DNA from: Luteolibacter flavescens
GTDB taxonomy: Bacteria; Verrucomicrobiota; Verrucomicrobiia; Verrucomicrobiales; Akkermansiaceae
Reading direction: 5' to 3'
Assembly: GCF_025950085.1 (NCBI RefSeq)
Contig: NZ_JAPDDS010000019.1
Location: 1 to 64,000 of the forward strand
Length of the DNA: 64,000 nt
Made by a program: the position numbers and the translations under genes. Below, in pieces: positions 26,292 through 34,452 of the stretch; the stretch's first letter is position 1; each line of letters starts with the position of its first letter. The notes beneath the pieces are model-generated. The model had not been told where the DNA came from, made no database searches, and saw nothing but the letters and a program-made list of their open reading frames with translations.

Positions 26292-28613
26292 ATGCCGCCG
26301 AAATTCCTGCTCCTCGCAGCGGCGCTGGTGCTCATGCCGGGCCTGCATGGCGAGGAGAACGAAGACCCCGGCGACGATGCGGAGAAGAAGGATGAAGGTG
26401 GGGATGGCGGCAGCGAGGTGGTCCATTTCGATGAACTCGTGGTGGTCGGCACGCGCACGGCAAAGCCGTGGATTGACTCGAATGGATCGGTGACGAGCGT
26501 GCGTGCGGACGATCTCGTGAGGGAGGGCACGTACGATGTGGGTAGTATTTCAAGGTATGACCCGCTGGTCTCGGCTCCCTTCGACTTCAGCACGAGTGAT
26601 ACGCTGTATGCATACGCCGGCAGCGGTTACACGGGATTCAATGTCCGTGGTGCCGAGGGGAACAGGATCTCGCTGGAGGTGGACGGCATCCGCCTGCCTC
26701 CGCAGTATGTCTCGACTTCCTTCGACATGGGGAGTGCCGGTGGATCGGGTGGCATGGGGCGGGACTATTTCGATCCGGCGATGTTCAGCCTCATCGAGAT
26801 CTACAAAGGCGGCGGCAGCGCGCTCTATGGAAGCGATGCGATGGGCGGGGTGATCGCGATGCGGACCCTCGATGCCTCCGATATCCTGGATGGAAAGGGA
26901 TGGGGAGGCTTCTCGCGGGTGCAGTATTTCTCGGTGAATGACATGCTTGCCCGGCAGGTGGGCGGAGCTTGGGAGAAGGGGGACTTCCGCATGATGCTGC
27001 TCTATAGCGGGCGGAATGGAGGAGAGACGGAGAACCAGGGAAGGTCCCTGTACCAGCCGAATCCCGTGAACTTCGACAGCCATTCCGGGCTCGGGAAATT
27101 CGACTATTCCGCGGGCGACCACCGGTTCCAACTCACCCTGGAATCCTTCCGCCGCGATGTGGACGTGAACACGCGCAGCGCCGTGCGGGAGGCTGCGATG
27201 GGAGGCTTCAACAACTATGTGCTCAACTACCAGATGATGGAGCGCCAGAGGGCGAGCCTGCGCTGGGAAGTGGAGCCTGCCGCCTCGTGGATCGACAAGA
27301 TGGAGGCCCAGGCATACTGGCAGGCCTCGGAAAACCGGAGTGACAATCTCAGCGCGAGCAAGGACCGCGACTTCGGCGGCGTGATCGTGAAGGGGCGCAA
27401 GAGGAAGCAGTCGATCGACTTCGGCACGCGCATCGCGGGACTGGCTTATCAGGCACTGAAGCAGTACGAACACGGGGCCATCCGGCAGCAGTGGCTTGGC
27501 GGGGTGGATGTGAGCCTGGAGCAAAGCGAGAGCTCCTTTGCTAGGGTGGACACCAGCGTCCCCTCGGACCGGAACCGCACTCCCTTCGCTCCGTCCGATA
27601 CCTGGCGTGCGGGTGCCTATCTGCAAAACGAGATCCGTGCGGGAGAGCGGTGGAGTTTCACACCGGGCCTGCGTGTGGACTACCAGCTCATCAAGCCGGA
27701 GATATCCGAGGAATACCGGGACCGGATCGAGGAGCTGGCGCTCAATGGAACCTACGTCGAGCTGTCTGATGAATACGACAATGTCGCGGTCTCGCCACGC
27801 TTCGACATCGCCTACAAGCCGACATCGGCGACCCGCCTCTACGGGACCTATGCCATGGGCATCCGGAATCCATCGGCGGAGGAGCTGTCGATGGTATTCA
27901 TCCACCCGGACTCGAGCGGCGGCACCGCCGGGACGGTGAATCTGCCGAATCCGGACCTGAAGGAAGAGGTGAGCCATGCCTTCGAGGTCGGCTACAAGGC
28001 GGAGGGCGATCCGGGACGCTTCCAGGTCGCGGGCTTCTACACGCTCTACAAGGACTTCATCGAGAACAACCGGTTCACCGGGGAAGTCGATGACGAGGGA
28101 CGCGAGATCAACATGTCGGTGAACCGCGGCGAGTCCGTCATCTATGGCGCCGAGCTGAGCGGGGAGGCGAATCTCGGGTATTGGTCCGGCACGCTGTCCG
28201 GGTGGCGGATGGGAGCCGCCAGCGGGATCTCGATCGGCAAGAACAAGGCCGACGACTCGTGGCTGAATTCCATCGAGCCGTGGAAATCGAGCGTGTTCCT
28301 GGCCTACGACAGTCCCGGCGGGAAATTCGGGACGCGGCTCACGGGGACCTATGTCGACAAGGTCCGGAGAGTGGATGACACCATTCCGGAGACCGGGACC
28401 CTCTTCCGCCCCCCGGCATATTTCCTCGCCGATCTCTCCGCCTACTGGCGTCCCGACGAAGGCCTCACGGTGAATGCCGGGGTCAACAATCTCCTCGGTG
28501 AGAAATACTGGTCGTGGGCGGCAGGCCGCCGCACGGCCGCCGCCTACGGGGACCGCGATCGCAGCAGCGCGGCGGGGACGAACTGGTACCTCTCGGTATC
28601 GCAGACCTTCTGA
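26292..28613 (+). CDS. TonB-dependent receptor, haem/haemoglobin type
   Basis: A 773-residue outer-membrane receptor. The ATG at 26292 gives a signal peptide (MPPKFLLLAAALVLMPGLHG). A long acidic linker (EENEDPGDDAEKKDEGGDGG) precedes the TonB box/plug (FDELVVVGTRTAK). The plug has GFNVRGAEGNRISLEVDGIRL and EIYKGGGSALYGSDAMGGVIAM. In the barrel, YGTYAMGIRNPSAEELSMVF followed by NPDLKEEVSHAFEVGYK corresponds to the FRAP…NPNL region of haem/haemoglobin receptors. The C-terminus ends in Phe (YLSVSQTF). It fits as the outer-membrane partner of hmuTUV, 1.1 kb upstream, although it has its own promoter region. Confidence 0.9.
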   Translation: MPPKFLLLAAALVLMPGLHGEENEDPGDDAEKKDEGGDGGSEVVHFDELVVVGTRTAKPWIDSNGSVTSVRADDLVREGTYDVGSISRYDPLVSAPFDFSTSDTLYAYAGSGYTGFNVRGAEGNRISLEVDGIRLPPQYVSTSFDMGSAGGSGGMGRDYFDPAMFSLIEIYKGGGSALYGSDAMGGVIAMRTLDASDILDGKGWGGFSRVQYFSVNDMLARQVGGAWEKGDFRMMLLYSGRNGGETENQGRSLYQPNPVNFDSHSGLGKFDYSAGDHRFQLTLESFRRDVDVNTRSAVREAAMGGFNNYVLNYQMMERQRASLRWEVEPAASWIDKMEAQAYWQASENRSDNLSASKDRDFGGVIVKGRKRKQSIDFGTRIAGLAYQALKQYEHGAIRQQWLGGVDVSLEQSESSFARVDTSVPSDRNRTPFAPSDTWRAGAYLQNEIRAGERWSFTPGLRVDYQLIKPEISEEYRDRIEELALNGTYVELSDEYDNVAVSPRFDIAYKPTSATRLYGTYAMGIRNPSAEELSMVFIHPDSSGGTAGTVNLPNPDLKEEVSHAFEVGYKAEGDPGRFQVAGFYTLYKDFIENNRFTGEVDDEGREINMSVNRGESVIYGAELSGEANLGYWSGTLSGWRMGAASGISIGKNKADDSWLNSIEPWKSSVFLAYDSPGGKFGTRLTGTYVDKVRRVDDTIPETGTLFRPPAYFLADLSAYWRPDEGLTVNAGVNNLLGEKYWSWAAGRRTAAAYGDRDRSSAAGTNWYLSVSQTF

Positions 28614-28620
28614 ACGAACT

Positions 28621-29487
28621 ATGAAGTTTCTAGTAGTTGCCTCATTCATCCTGGCCGGGCAGATGGCCTCGAGGGGAGAGTCCGTGACGCTGACGCCGGT
28701 CAAGGACCGCGATGTCTATCAAGGCACGGGGAATCCCACCGGCTCGGATTTTTCGCTCGGGGTGAGCGCTTCCCTGGCACTCGGAGGCGGGCATTCCCAG
28801 AAGTCGGTGATCCAGTTCGACGTCGGGTCCGCCTCTATCGGCATGGCCGAGGCGGAGATCGGGAGTGCGACGCTGAGGCTCTACGTCATGTCTCCCGAGG
28901 TCTATCCCTACGAGCAAAACATCGGCGGGGATGTCCTGATCTCCTACCAGATGCAGACTTGGACGGAGGCGTCGCTGCGCTGGTCCACCTTCAGCCGCGG
29001 GGACTCCATCGGCACCCTCAAGCTCATCGGGGACAGGCCCTACAATGACGGCAGGGGCACCACGATCTACGAGATCAACACGTGGGTGGAGGTGGACGTC
29101 ACCGCAGCGGTGAAGGAGTGGACCTCCGGCAGGAAGACGAACCACGGATTCCTGCTGGAGCCGGATGAAGTGAATACCCCTTACCTGAGTGCGGCCTTTG
29201 CCGACTCCATCACCGGGTGGAAGCCGGAGCTGGTGATCACCCGTGCGGAACCGCCTGCCGCTTTCAAGCTTCTCTCCTGGGAGCGTGGGGTGGGCAAGGT
29301 CACCCTCACCTGGAGCTCGGTCCCCGGACGCAGGTATGCGATCGAGGAATCGGTGGATCTGGTTGCATGGAATTCCATCGGGGAATTCACGGCCTCCGCC
29401 ACGACCACGACCGGAGAGGCGACCACGGACGCCGGTGGCGGAGACCGCGCCTTCTACCGGGTGAATGAGATTCTGACCCAACCTTGA
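28621..29487 (+). CDS. Secreted DNRLRE-like protein with C-terminal module
   Basis: A 288-residue exported protein that begins seven bases after the haem-type receptor. The signal peptide is MKFLVVASFILAGQMASRGES. Residues 20-210 resemble a DNRLRE/CBM96-like beta domain (DRDVYQGTGNPTGSDFSLGVS…SVIQFDV…EVDVTAAVKEWTSGRKTNHGFLLEPDE), known from surface and carbohydrate-linked proteins. The last 60 residues are the shared module (YAIEESVDLVAWNSIG…RAFYRV). Spacing suggests co-transcription with the receptor and the next gene. Its role in haem uptake, if any, is unknown. Confidence 0.82.
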   Translation: MKFLVVASFILAGQMASRGESVTLTPVKDRDVYQGTGNPTGSDFSLGVSASLALGGGHSQKSVIQFDVGSASIGMAEAEIGSATLRLYVMSPEVYPYEQNIGGDVLISYQMQTWTEASLRWSTFSRGDSIGTLKLIGDRPYNDGRGTTIYEINTWVEVDVTAAVKEWTSGRKTNHGFLLEPDEVNTPYLSAAFADSITGWKPELVITRAEPPAAFKLLSWERGVGKVTLTWSSVPGRRYAIEESVDLVAWNSIGEFTASATTTTGEATTDAGGGDRAFYRVNEILTQP

Positions 29488-29501
29488 GACCTTCGAACAA
29501 G

Positions 29502-30335
29502 ATGAAGATGAGAACCCGACCCCTACCGCTCCTGCTTCTGTTGCTCGGCCTCGTGCAGCCAGAAGTGCAGGCGGCGACGAGCATCATTCCCACGGAAAGC
29601 GCCTTCGCCACGTCCGGCTGGGGTGTCCCCGCAGCGCCCTACCGCAGGGATGTGTGGAGCGGGAGTGTCCTTGGCATCAGCAATGCCGATCCCTACCAGA
29701 TGGGAGAATACATGGCCTCGCCGGAGGGCGGTGGCCAGCAGTGGCAGTACGAGCTGAAGTCCTGGGAAGAGACGACCTACCTGGTCTTCGACAAGGGCTC
29801 CTTCGGAAGCGCTTCCTACGTGCAGTCCGCGATACTCTCGGTCACGACCACGGGACGTGCAGGAGCCCCTGCCGGGATCGGCGATGGCATGTCGATCGCG
29901 GCGCACGCGCTTTCCGACGATCCGACGAAGATCCTCTACACCTCCGCGGATCCAAATGCCGGGGTCTATAATCCCGCCAGCCCGTCCTACGATCCCTCGC
30001 TCGACTACTCGAACAACTACGGGACATTCAAACTCGATCACCTGGGAGCGATCATGGGGACCGTGGCCCACGATTCCGGGTTCGGCCTCTACGACATCGA
30101 CCTCACGTCGATGGTGAACGGTTGGCTCGCGGACCCGGACGCCGAGGGTGCCTTCGCGCTGGCGCTCACGGGGAGGGCGGAGGGAAACAGCCCGGACGCG
30201 TGGCTCGCGATCTTCGCCGGGAACCAGGTGGATGCTCCTTTTCTCACGATCACCACGATACCTGAACCCGGTGCCATGACCCTCGCGTCTCTGGTGACTG
30301 TCCTGGTCGTGGGATTCCGGAGAAGGCCGCGCTGA
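29502..30335 (+). CDS. PEP-CTERM exported protein, DNRLRE-like
   Basis: A 277-residue exported protein starting at ATG 29502 (a TTG at 29484 is less likely). It has an N-terminal signal peptide (TRPLPLLLLLLGLVQPEVQA) and a C-terminal PEP-CTERM sorting signal: PEPGAMTLASLVTVLVVGF followed by RRRPR. The body resembles the previous gene (YLVFDKGSF…YDIDLTSMVNGWLADPDAEGAFALALTG), so it is probably a DNRLRE-like paralogue. The tripartite tail means it is handled by an exosortase/EpsH system, usually tied to exopolysaccharide; no exosortase gene is in the window. Confidence 0.87.
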   Translation: MKMRTRPLPLLLLLLGLVQPEVQAATSIIPTESAFATSGWGVPAAPYRRDVWSGSVLGISNADPYQMGEYMASPEGGGQQWQYELKSWEETTYLVFDKGSFGSASYVQSAILSVTTTGRAGAPAGIGDGMSIAAHALSDDPTKILYTSADPNAGVYNPASPSYDPSLDYSNNYGTFKLDHLGAIMGTVAHDSGFGLYDIDLTSMVNGWLADPDAEGAFALALTGRAEGNSPDAWLAIFAGNQVDAPFLTITTIPEPGAMTLASLVTVLVVGFRRRPR

Positions 30336-30561
30336 TTTTTGTGCATAGGGCTGCCGGATAGCCGACGGAGGTTCCTGCCCTCGGGGGAGGGCGGGAGCCT
30401 CGTGCCCTGACGCGCCCATGTCATGCCCTGATGGGACTCTGGTCGCCGGGGACGAGGAAGACGCCGCCGTCCCGCTGAGGATTTGCGCCAGCACGGACCT
30501 CTTCGTCCGGCTGGATGCGATGCAATGAAAAACCCGATCTGAACAAACGAATCGAATAACA

Positions 30562-31326
30562 ATGAAGTTATCTAACAGAAATTACCGGGCGCTGCTTGTG
30601 CTCGGTGCAGTCGCCTCGGTCACGGGACTTTCCGAGGGAGCGGTCCTCCACGGCATCAGTGCTCCCGGCTGGGACCGGAGCTCATCCTCGGCAGGTCACG
30701 CCGCGTGGGAATACTGGGATGTCCCGAGCGGACAGGGAGCCTTCACGGACCTCGCGCCGGACATTTCCTACGGTGGCGCGGCATTCACCTCCACGCTCAC
30801 GCAGAGCTTCGCCGGTGCCTACACCACCGGAAGCGGTGGGCCGGACAATAATCCCGCGCGCCTTGGCGTGGGTGGAGAGGGCACCCAGTTCCTCTTCTCG
30901 CTCGCGGGCACCGGGTCCTCGGCCATCGAGAGCATCACCCTTCAGATCAAGCATTCGAACAGCCTGAATGCCGCCTTCGAGGAAATCCCTTCGCCCTTCG
31001 TGGCCTCGCTCAATGGAGCCACAGGCATCACGGGAATCAAGAATCCGAACGGCACCTCGACTCCGGAGAACTACCGGTGGTCCGCCTCCGATCCCGGGAC
31101 TTCGGTATTCTTCTGGGTCTATAGCTATACCTGGACCGGGCTGGACATCGCGGCGGGCGAGCACTTCACCATCGACTTCTCCAATGCGCCCGATGATCTG
31201 GGGTTCGGCTTCTCCGTGGACACCGTTTCCATCGACGTGAACTACGCGGTGCCGGAGCCATCCGCACTGGCGCTGCTCGGTCTGGGCGGCCTGGGCGTCG
31301 CATTCAGGCGCCGCCGCTCCTCGTGA
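30562..31326 (+). CDS. PEP-CTERM exported protein
   Basis: A 254-residue exported protein of unknown function. The N-terminal signal region reads NYRALLVLGAVASVTGLSEGAV and the C-terminus has the full PEP-CTERM signal, VPEPSALALLGLGGLGVAF plus RRRRSS. The middle is rich in Gly, Ser and aromatic residues and predicted to be beta structure (TSVFFWVYSYTWTGLDIAAGEHFTIDF). A 226-base gap separates it from the previous gene, so it may have its own promoter. It is followed by a strong terminator. Confidence 0.86.
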   Translation: MKLSNRNYRALLVLGAVASVTGLSEGAVLHGISAPGWDRSSSSAGHAAWEYWDVPSGQGAFTDLAPDISYGGAAFTSTLTQSFAGAYTTGSGGPDNNPARLGVGGEGTQFLFSLAGTGSSAIESITLQIKHSNSLNAAFEEIPSPFVASLNGATGITGIKNPNGTSTPENYRWSASDPGTSVFFWVYSYTWTGLDIAAGEHFTIDFSNAPDDLGFGFSVDTVSIDVNYAVPEPSALALLGLGGLGVAFRRRRSS

Positions 31327-31343
31327 GAGCTTGGATGTAGTTC

Positions 31344-31405
31344 AAAGCCGCCTTGTCGGGTGAGTCCTGCTTCATGCGCATCTTCTCACCAGGCAAGGCG
31401 GCTTT
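31344..31405 (+). terminator. Strong terminator hairpin after the PEP-CTERM gene
   Basis: A perfect 12-bp stem (AAAGCCGCCTTG at 31344-31355 with 31394-31405) plus an inner 6-bp stem (ggtgag/ctcacc), 18 bases past the stop. The 3' arm ends in TTTT. The arms also allow use from the other strand. Confidence 0.8.
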
Positions 31406-31799
31406 TGGCAGGTAAAGAGTGTCACCTTATAGGAACGGACATGAGGGCCGTCATTCCCGTCCCGCGGACTGCCCCCATTGCCTTACAATTGAGGAAGCCT
31501 TGGTGCGGGCCAAGGGGATCAGCCAATGAACTACCCGCGCCTACACTGATAGGATCCGCGGCATGGATACGACGGATTTTCAGTTCGCGCTGTATTGTAG
31601 TGGCGAGGCTCGTGGGTAATTGATTGCGAGCTCATTGTGAGTTCAGTGTCTTGCTGGAAATCGGTCGCAGTGTGACCCGCGTGTCGGTTCGAGTACGGTC
31701 GATGGCACTCGGCGGGGGACGGAATTGAGGGGGCGGATTGGGCTTGTGTCGGGTGTTAAGGCTTGCTTCGGAGGGTCGCGGTGATTCCTTCCGGATCAA
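31406..31799. other. Gene-free stretch before the response regulator
   Basis: Apart from the decayed tRNA-Leu remnant near 31660-31709, I see no gene here. The frame at 31360-31623 plus overlaps the terminator and has no family resemblance. The promoter of the two-component genes probably lies at the right end. Confidence 0.5.
31661..31709 (+). other. Decayed second copy of the tRNA-Leu 3' end
   Basis: About 40 of the 50 bases in 31661-31710 match the tRNA-Leu(UAA) 3' fragment ending at 3218, in the same orientation and without gaps. The T-loop (GGTTCGAGT) and GGCACT end are kept, while the stems have mismatches, so it cannot be a working tRNA. It looks like an old, degraded attachment site. 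Confidence 0.65.
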
Positions 31800-32480
31800 G
31801 TGCGCTGTCTATTGATCGAGGACTATACGCCGTTGCGCCAGAGCATGGGCGAGTGTCTGCGCCATGCCGGCTTCATCGTGGATGAGAGCAGGACGGGCGA
31901 TGAGGGGCTGTGGAGCGCGAAGAACCATGATTACGGGGTGATCGTGCTCGATATCATGCTGCCCGGCTTGGACGGCATGGCCATCCTGCGGGAACTGCGG
32001 AGGAGCCGGGACAAGACGCCGATCCTGATGATCAGTGCGCGGGATGCGGTCGCGAGCCGGGTGGAGGGGCTGGATTCGGGAGCAGATGACTATCTTGTGA
32101 AGCCCTTCGATCTCCAGGAGCTGGTCGCGCGGGTGCGGGCGCTTTCCCGGCGGAAATTCGACAATGAGACGTCCGAGATCCGCGTGGGGGACCTGCATGT
32201 GGATGGCCTTCGGAAGCGGGTGACGCGGGCCGGGCGGGAGATCCAGCTCACGCGGCTGGAGTACAAGCTGATCCATTACCTGGCGCAGCGTGCGGGCCAG
32301 CCGGTCTCACGCCAGGAGATCGGGGCGCACGTTTACGAGGATGGCGGTGGTGATGGCGGGACGAACAAGATCGACGTCTGCATCAACTGCCTGCGGAAAA
32401 AGCTGAATGCTCCGGGTGAAGCCGATCTCATCAGCACGCGCCGCGGATTTGGCTACATGCTGGAGGGGCAGGGAGAATGA
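31800..32480 (+). CDS. OmpR/PhoB-family response regulator
   Basis: A 226-residue regulator starting at GTG 31800. The receiver domain covers residues 1-120: the acidic start (LIEDYTPLR), the phosphoacceptor Asp in VIVLDIMLPGLDG, Ser in MISARDAV and the conserved Lys in LVKPFDL. The C-terminal 100 residues form the OmpR-type winged helix (TRLEYKLIHYLAQRAGQPVSRQEIGAHVY…INCLRKKLNAPGEADLISTRRGFGYML). The stop overlaps the kinase start by ATGA. Such pairs in iron regions often sense metals or envelope state; the signal is unknown. Confidence 0.95.
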   Translation: MRCLLIEDYTPLRQSMGECLRHAGFIVDESRTGDEGLWSAKNHDYGVIVLDIMLPGLDGMAILRELRRSRDKTPILMISARDAVASRVEGLDSGADDYLVKPFDLQELVARVRALSRRKFDNETSEIRVGDLHVDGLRKRVTRAGREIQLTRLEYKLIHYLAQRAGQPVSRQEIGAHVYEDGGGDGGTNKIDVCINCLRKKLNAPGEADLISTRRGFGYMLEGQGE

Positions 32481-33910
32481 GGGCGCCCTCGCTCCGTCTG
32501 CGGCTGATCCTTGCCAGCGTGCTCGTCATCGCCGTGGTGCTGGGGCTTTCGAAGGTATCGCTCTATCGGGAGATCCGCCATTCGCTGGAGGCAAAGGTGG
32601 ATTCCCAGCTCCTGAGCATGGCCCATGTGCTTGCAAAGACCTCGGAGCTGGAGGCGACCGGGGTGCAATACGAGTGGCAAGAGGCACTGAAATTCGACGA
32701 TGCCCTGAAGCTCGGAGGGCTCTTCCAATTCCACGATCTGAAGACGGGCCTCGTCACCCGATCCCCGGAGCTGGGAGCGCAGACGCTGGAGTTTTTCGAC
32801 GGCGGGTTGAACGAGCCCGTTTTCAAGAACGTCCTCTTGCCGGATGGATCGCCGGCGAGGGCGGTGGCGCTGCAGCACCTGCCTTTCATCAATGACCATG
32901 GACTGGCGGAAATGGAGAGGCGGGGTGTCCGGCTGCATGCGAAGGATTTCCCGCAGGTGTTGGTCTATGCCAGCAGCATGACGCGCGTGGAGGCCATCCT
33001 GCACGAGGCCCGGCTGAGACTGTGGCGCACGGGGCTGATGACGCTTGCCGCGACGTCGCTGGTCATCTCGCTGGTGATCCGCTGGATGGTCCAGCCGCTG
33101 AAACGGCTTGCGGCCGATCTGGCGAAGCACACAGCGGCGGCCGAGATCAGCGTTCCCGAGATGCCGCGGCACGTCCCGTCGGAGCTGGTGCCGCTGGTGA
33201 GTTCATTCCGCGAGGCATTGCGGCAAGCGCAGACTGCGCGGGCGCACGAGCGCGAGCTGGCATCGCACGCGGCGCACCAGTTGCGCACGCCGCTTGCGGG
33301 GATTCACTCCATCCTTGAGCTCGCGATCATCAAGGACGGCGACCGGGACGACCTGCTCCGGAGGATCGAGGCGGCGCTGGTGGAGACCCGGCAGATGCGT
33401 GAGACCCTGAGCGGCCTGCTCCAGCTCGCGCGGTTGCGTGGCGGTGCGGAGGAAGCGGGGAGCTTGCCCTTCGATGCCTCCGCTCTCGTCACTCGCTTGC
33501 TTGCCCAGGAGCAGGAGCGCGAGGGGAATTCGCGCCGGGTGGAGACCTCGGGGTTGGAACAGGAGCAGATCGTCCGTGGAGATCCGGCACTGGTCTCGAT
33601 CATGATTTCGAATCTGCTGGGAAATGCTTTCCACCATTCTCCGGCGAACGGGCTGATCCGGGTGGAGATGGATGCGGGGGGAAGCTCCATCGTTTTCCGG
33701 ACGATCAATCCCCGTGGAGCTCTCAAGGAGGAGGATCTGGAGAGAATCCTGCAGCCATTCCAGAGAGGCGCGGACGTGCCGGTGGACATGCCGGGCGCGG
33801 GACTCGGGCTGCCGCTTGCAAAGGAGATCGCGGAGAAGTCCGGCGGAGGCTTGCGCGTTTATCTCAGGGGAGAGTCGGTCGTCTTTGAGGCGAGTCTTCC
33901 GAGGGGCTGA
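32477..33910 (+). CDS. Membrane sensor histidine kinase
   Basis: A 477-residue inner-membrane kinase for the regulator upstream. It has a transmembrane helix near residues 8-28, a periplasmic sensor domain of about 150 residues, a second helix near 180-205 (LMTLAATSLVISLVIRWMV) and a HAMP-like linker. The HisKA H-box is ASHAAHQLRTPLAGIHSI and the ATPase domain has N box NLLGNAFHHSP and G box GAGLGLPLAKEI. The sensor region has no motif I can assign to a ligand. The small layout matches QseC/PmrB-type kinases. A Fur-box-like palindrome begins eight bases after its stop codon. Confidence 0.94.
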   Translation: MRAPSLRLRLILASVLVIAVVLGLSKVSLYREIRHSLEAKVDSQLLSMAHVLAKTSELEATGVQYEWQEALKFDDALKLGGLFQFHDLKTGLVTRSPELGAQTLEFFDGGLNEPVFKNVLLPDGSPARAVALQHLPFINDHGLAEMERRGVRLHAKDFPQVLVYASSMTRVEAILHEARLRLWRTGLMTLAATSLVISLVIRWMVQPLKRLAADLAKHTAAAEISVPEMPRHVPSELVPLVSSFREALRQAQTARAHERELASHAAHQLRTPLAGIHSILELAIIKDGDRDDLLRRIEAALVETRQMRETLSGLLQLARLRGGAEEAGSLPFDASALVTRLLAQEQEREGNSRRVETSGLEQEQIVRGDPALVSIMISNLLGNAFHHSPANGLIRVEMDAGGSSIVFRTINPRGALKEEDLERILQPFQRGADVPVDMPGAGLGLPLAKEIAEKSGGGLRVYLRGESVVFEASLPRG

Positions 33911-33918
33911 GAAAGATT

Positions 33919-33937
33919 ATTGAGAATAGTTCTCAAT
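33919..33937. promoter_or_regulatory. Fur-box-like palindrome upstream of small gene and catecholate receptor
   Basis: Perfect 8-bp arms (attgagaa and ttctcaat) separated by tag, matching the classic TGAGAAT…ATTCTCA core of Fur sites. It lies 86-104 bases before the gene at 34023 and about 520 bases before the receptor at 34453. This fits iron-dependent repression of the transcript carrying both. The surrounding bases are AT-rich, as expected of a promoter. Confidence 0.7.
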
Positions 33938-34022
33938 GCTAACCATTCCCTAATGGAGAGTCAGGTAAGGTGCCCTTGGTTCGACCCCGCGCTGGCGGGA
34001 TCGAGATCACCGCACCCTCACC

Positions 34023-34367
34023 ATGGACACTCCTTCCATCGGCCGACCGCAGCCATCCATCGCTGACAGTGGATTCATTCCGCTGGAAGCGCGCGTGGTG
34101 CTGGTGGATGCGATCCTGGAATTCGAGACCGCGGAAGCTGCGCGCGAAAAGCTCCGCGAGATTGGCATCAAGCGCGGGATACGGGCCGTGATGAATTGGC
34201 TCCAGAGCACCCGGCAATGGCTGGGCCTCGGTGACTTCTACCCGCGGGCGAATGTCCCTTCCTATCGGGAGGCGGTGCAGCGCTGGATCGCCAAGAACGG
34301 GCGTCCATCTCCCCGGCAGATTCTCTCCGGCTGGGCTCCCGCCGGGGCATTGCAAGCCCGCTCCTAG
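34023..34367 (+). CDS. Small unknown protein downstream of the Fur-like site
   Basis: A 114-residue soluble protein with no signal peptide or membrane segment. The sequence is helical and basic (AREKLREIGIKRGIRAVMNWLQSTRQWLGLGDFY) and I do not recognise a family. It lies between a Fur-box-like palindrome and the catecholate-type receptor, 85 bases upstream of the latter, so it is probably co-expressed under iron limitation. Codon use resembles its neighbours, which supports a real gene. A regulatory or adaptor role is possible but not shown. Confidence 0.72.
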   Translation: MDTPSIGRPQPSIADSGFIPLEARVVLVDAILEFETAEAAREKLREIGIKRGIRAVMNWLQSTRQWLGLGDFYPRANVPSYREAVQRWIAKNGRPSPRQILSGWAPAGALQARS

Positions 34368-34452
34368 CATTGGCTGCATTCTCTTTTCACGCCCGTGATG
34401 AATCATCCCGATCCGCTGAGATTGAGATTCATTTGAATAACTCTCCTATACC

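Noticed and set aside
26550-28703. 717-residue minus-strand open frame opposite the haem-type receptor
   Set aside because: It has the Arg/Pro/His-rich composition of an antisense shadow in GC-rich DNA, while the plus strand has clear plug, barrel and signal-peptide features.
31661-31709. A functional tRNA gene
   Set aside because: Only the 3' part is recognisable and the stems contain mismatches; no 5' acceptor strand or D arm lies upstream.
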